Shown here in pieces: positions 63,548-64,000 of a stretch of 64,000 nucleotides of DNA. The stretch is from NCBI GenBank assembly GCA_001942045.1, contig MSTD01000004.1, positions 45,507 to 109,506 on the forward strand, given 5' to 3'. Position 1 is the first letter of the stretch; every line of letters begins with the position of its first letter. Source of the DNA: Mycolicibacterium porcinum. Its GTDB lineage: Bacteria > Actinomycetota > Actinomycetes > Mycobacteriales > Mycobacteriaceae. A program made the position numbers and the translations under genes. The notes under the pieces are model-generated. The model worked only from the letters and a program-made list of their open reading frames with translations. It was not told the origin of the DNA and did not search any database.

Positions 63548-64000
63548 ATGACCAGGACCCGTGACCAGGACGCCTGCCCCGGCGCACTGACCGTGCACCA
63601 GGCCGCCGACGGTGCCCTGGTCCGGATCAGGCTCCCCGGCGGGATGATCACGTCGGCCCAACTGACCGCACTGGCCCAGGTGGCCGAGCAGTTCGGCTCT
63701 CCGGCAATGGAACTGACGTCTCGCGGCAACATCCAGATCCGGGCCGTGACCGACACCGACGCGGCCGCCACGGCGCTGACAGCAGCGGGACTGCTGCCGT
63801 CACCGACCCATGAGCGGGCCCGCAACATCGTCGCCTCGCCACTGTCCGGACGTTTGGGCGGCGTCGCCGACGTCCGCCCCCTGGTCGTCGACCTCGACCG
63901 TGCGATCCAGGCCGATCCGGCGCTGGCCGGCTTGCCCGGCAGGTTCTGGTTCAGCCTGGATGCCGGCCGCGGCGACGTGTCCGTGATCGACTCCGACACC
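63548..64000 (+). CDS. cobG: Precorrin-3B synthase CobG, N-terminal part (cut by window edge)
   Basis: 151 codons run to the right edge. The sequence has the nitrite/sulfite-reductase ferredoxin-like half domain: ELTSRGNIQIRAV and RARNIVASPLSGR are the substrate-arm arginine motifs of CobG. CobG uses O2 and an iron–sulfur centre to oxidise precorrin-3A in aerobic cobalamin synthesis. The cysteine cluster lies beyond the edge and cannot be checked. With cobN 4.5 kb away it suggests an aerobic B12 pathway in this organism. Confidence 0.93.
   Translation, partial: MTRTRDQDACPGALTVHQAADGALVRIRLPGGMITSAQLTALAQVAEQFGSPAMELTSRGNIQIRAVTDTDAAATALTAAGLLPSPTHERARNIVASPLSGRLGGVADVRPLVVDLDRAIQADPALAGLPGRFWFSLDAGRGDVSVIDSDT

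Overview
The window is high-GC actinobacterial DNA, very probably the chromosome of a fast-growing Mycobacterium (Mycolicibacterium). Gene content and order match the mycobacterial core as I remember it from M. tuberculosis: polA–rpsA–coaE–uvrB–MFS–GT-C–universal stress protein–MBL hydrolase–uvrA (the Rv1629–Rv1638 block, inverted here), the Rv1628c/Rv1627c pair, lipT–lppI–Rv2049c–rbpA–ppm1–Rv2052c–fxsA (Rv2045c–Rv2053c), and Rv2061c–cobN–cobG. Lnt and Ppm1 are two separate genes, as in M. smegmatis, whereas M. tuberculosis has them fused. Rv numbers are recollections of synteny and family, not search results.

Layout. 1–3.7 kb: a TPR-like protein cut by the window edge, an LpqH-type lipoprotein, a small acidic protein and an AlkZ-superfamily winged-helix protein. 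3.8–26 kb: the DNA repair and translation core (uvrA, uvrB, coaE-GrpB, rpsA, polA). Interspersed are a cAMP-binding-type stress protein, a GT-C mannosyltransferase homologue, a TesB thioesterase, tRNA-Cys, efflux and export proteins (MFS, LysE, ThrE), a FadR-like regulator with a clear operator, and a PrsW-type membrane protease. 26–38 kb: accessory catabolism. It holds a LysR/FAD-monooxygenase/hydrolase module, an orphan periplasmic-binding-type protein, a frameshifted aromatic monooxygenase with its TetR repressor, and a Zn-ribbon/thiolase pair behind a KstR-like box. It continues with a DUF167 gene framed by two inverted copies of a 61-bp repeat, an unusual kinase–lipocalin-like fusion and a copper amine oxidase. 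38–46 kb: envelope and RNA polymerase core (LipT, LppI, RbpA, Ppm1, Lnt, an amidohydrolase, FxsA).

46.1–55 kb is the most distinctive part. A leftward operon (ABC ATPase, permease, 2OG-Fe(II) oxygenase, GntR, cytosine-deaminase-like amidohydrolase) diverges from a rightward operon (substrate-binding lipoprotein, a second 2OG-Fe(II) oxygenase, 5-hydroxyisourate hydrolase, urate oxidase). An OHCU decarboxylase sits convergently at its end. The last three enzymes make a complete urate-to-allantoin route. The transporter, deaminase and two oxygenases suggest import, deamination and oxygenase-based (not molybdenum-based) conversion of a purine or related heterocycle to urate. The divergent promoter carries three TGCATG-type sites that could bind the cluster's GntR.

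55–64 kb: cobN and the start of cobG (cobalamin synthesis) flank a five-gene MoxR/DUF58/DUF4129 operon resembling the moxR3 locus and a previously easy-to-miss 35-residue membrane peptide gene. Many genes in the window have a TANNNT hexamer 6–8 nt before an ATG or GTG, the signature of mycobacterial leaderless transcripts, and I used it to choose several start codons. I saw no insertion sequence, prophage, CRISPR array or plasmid function.
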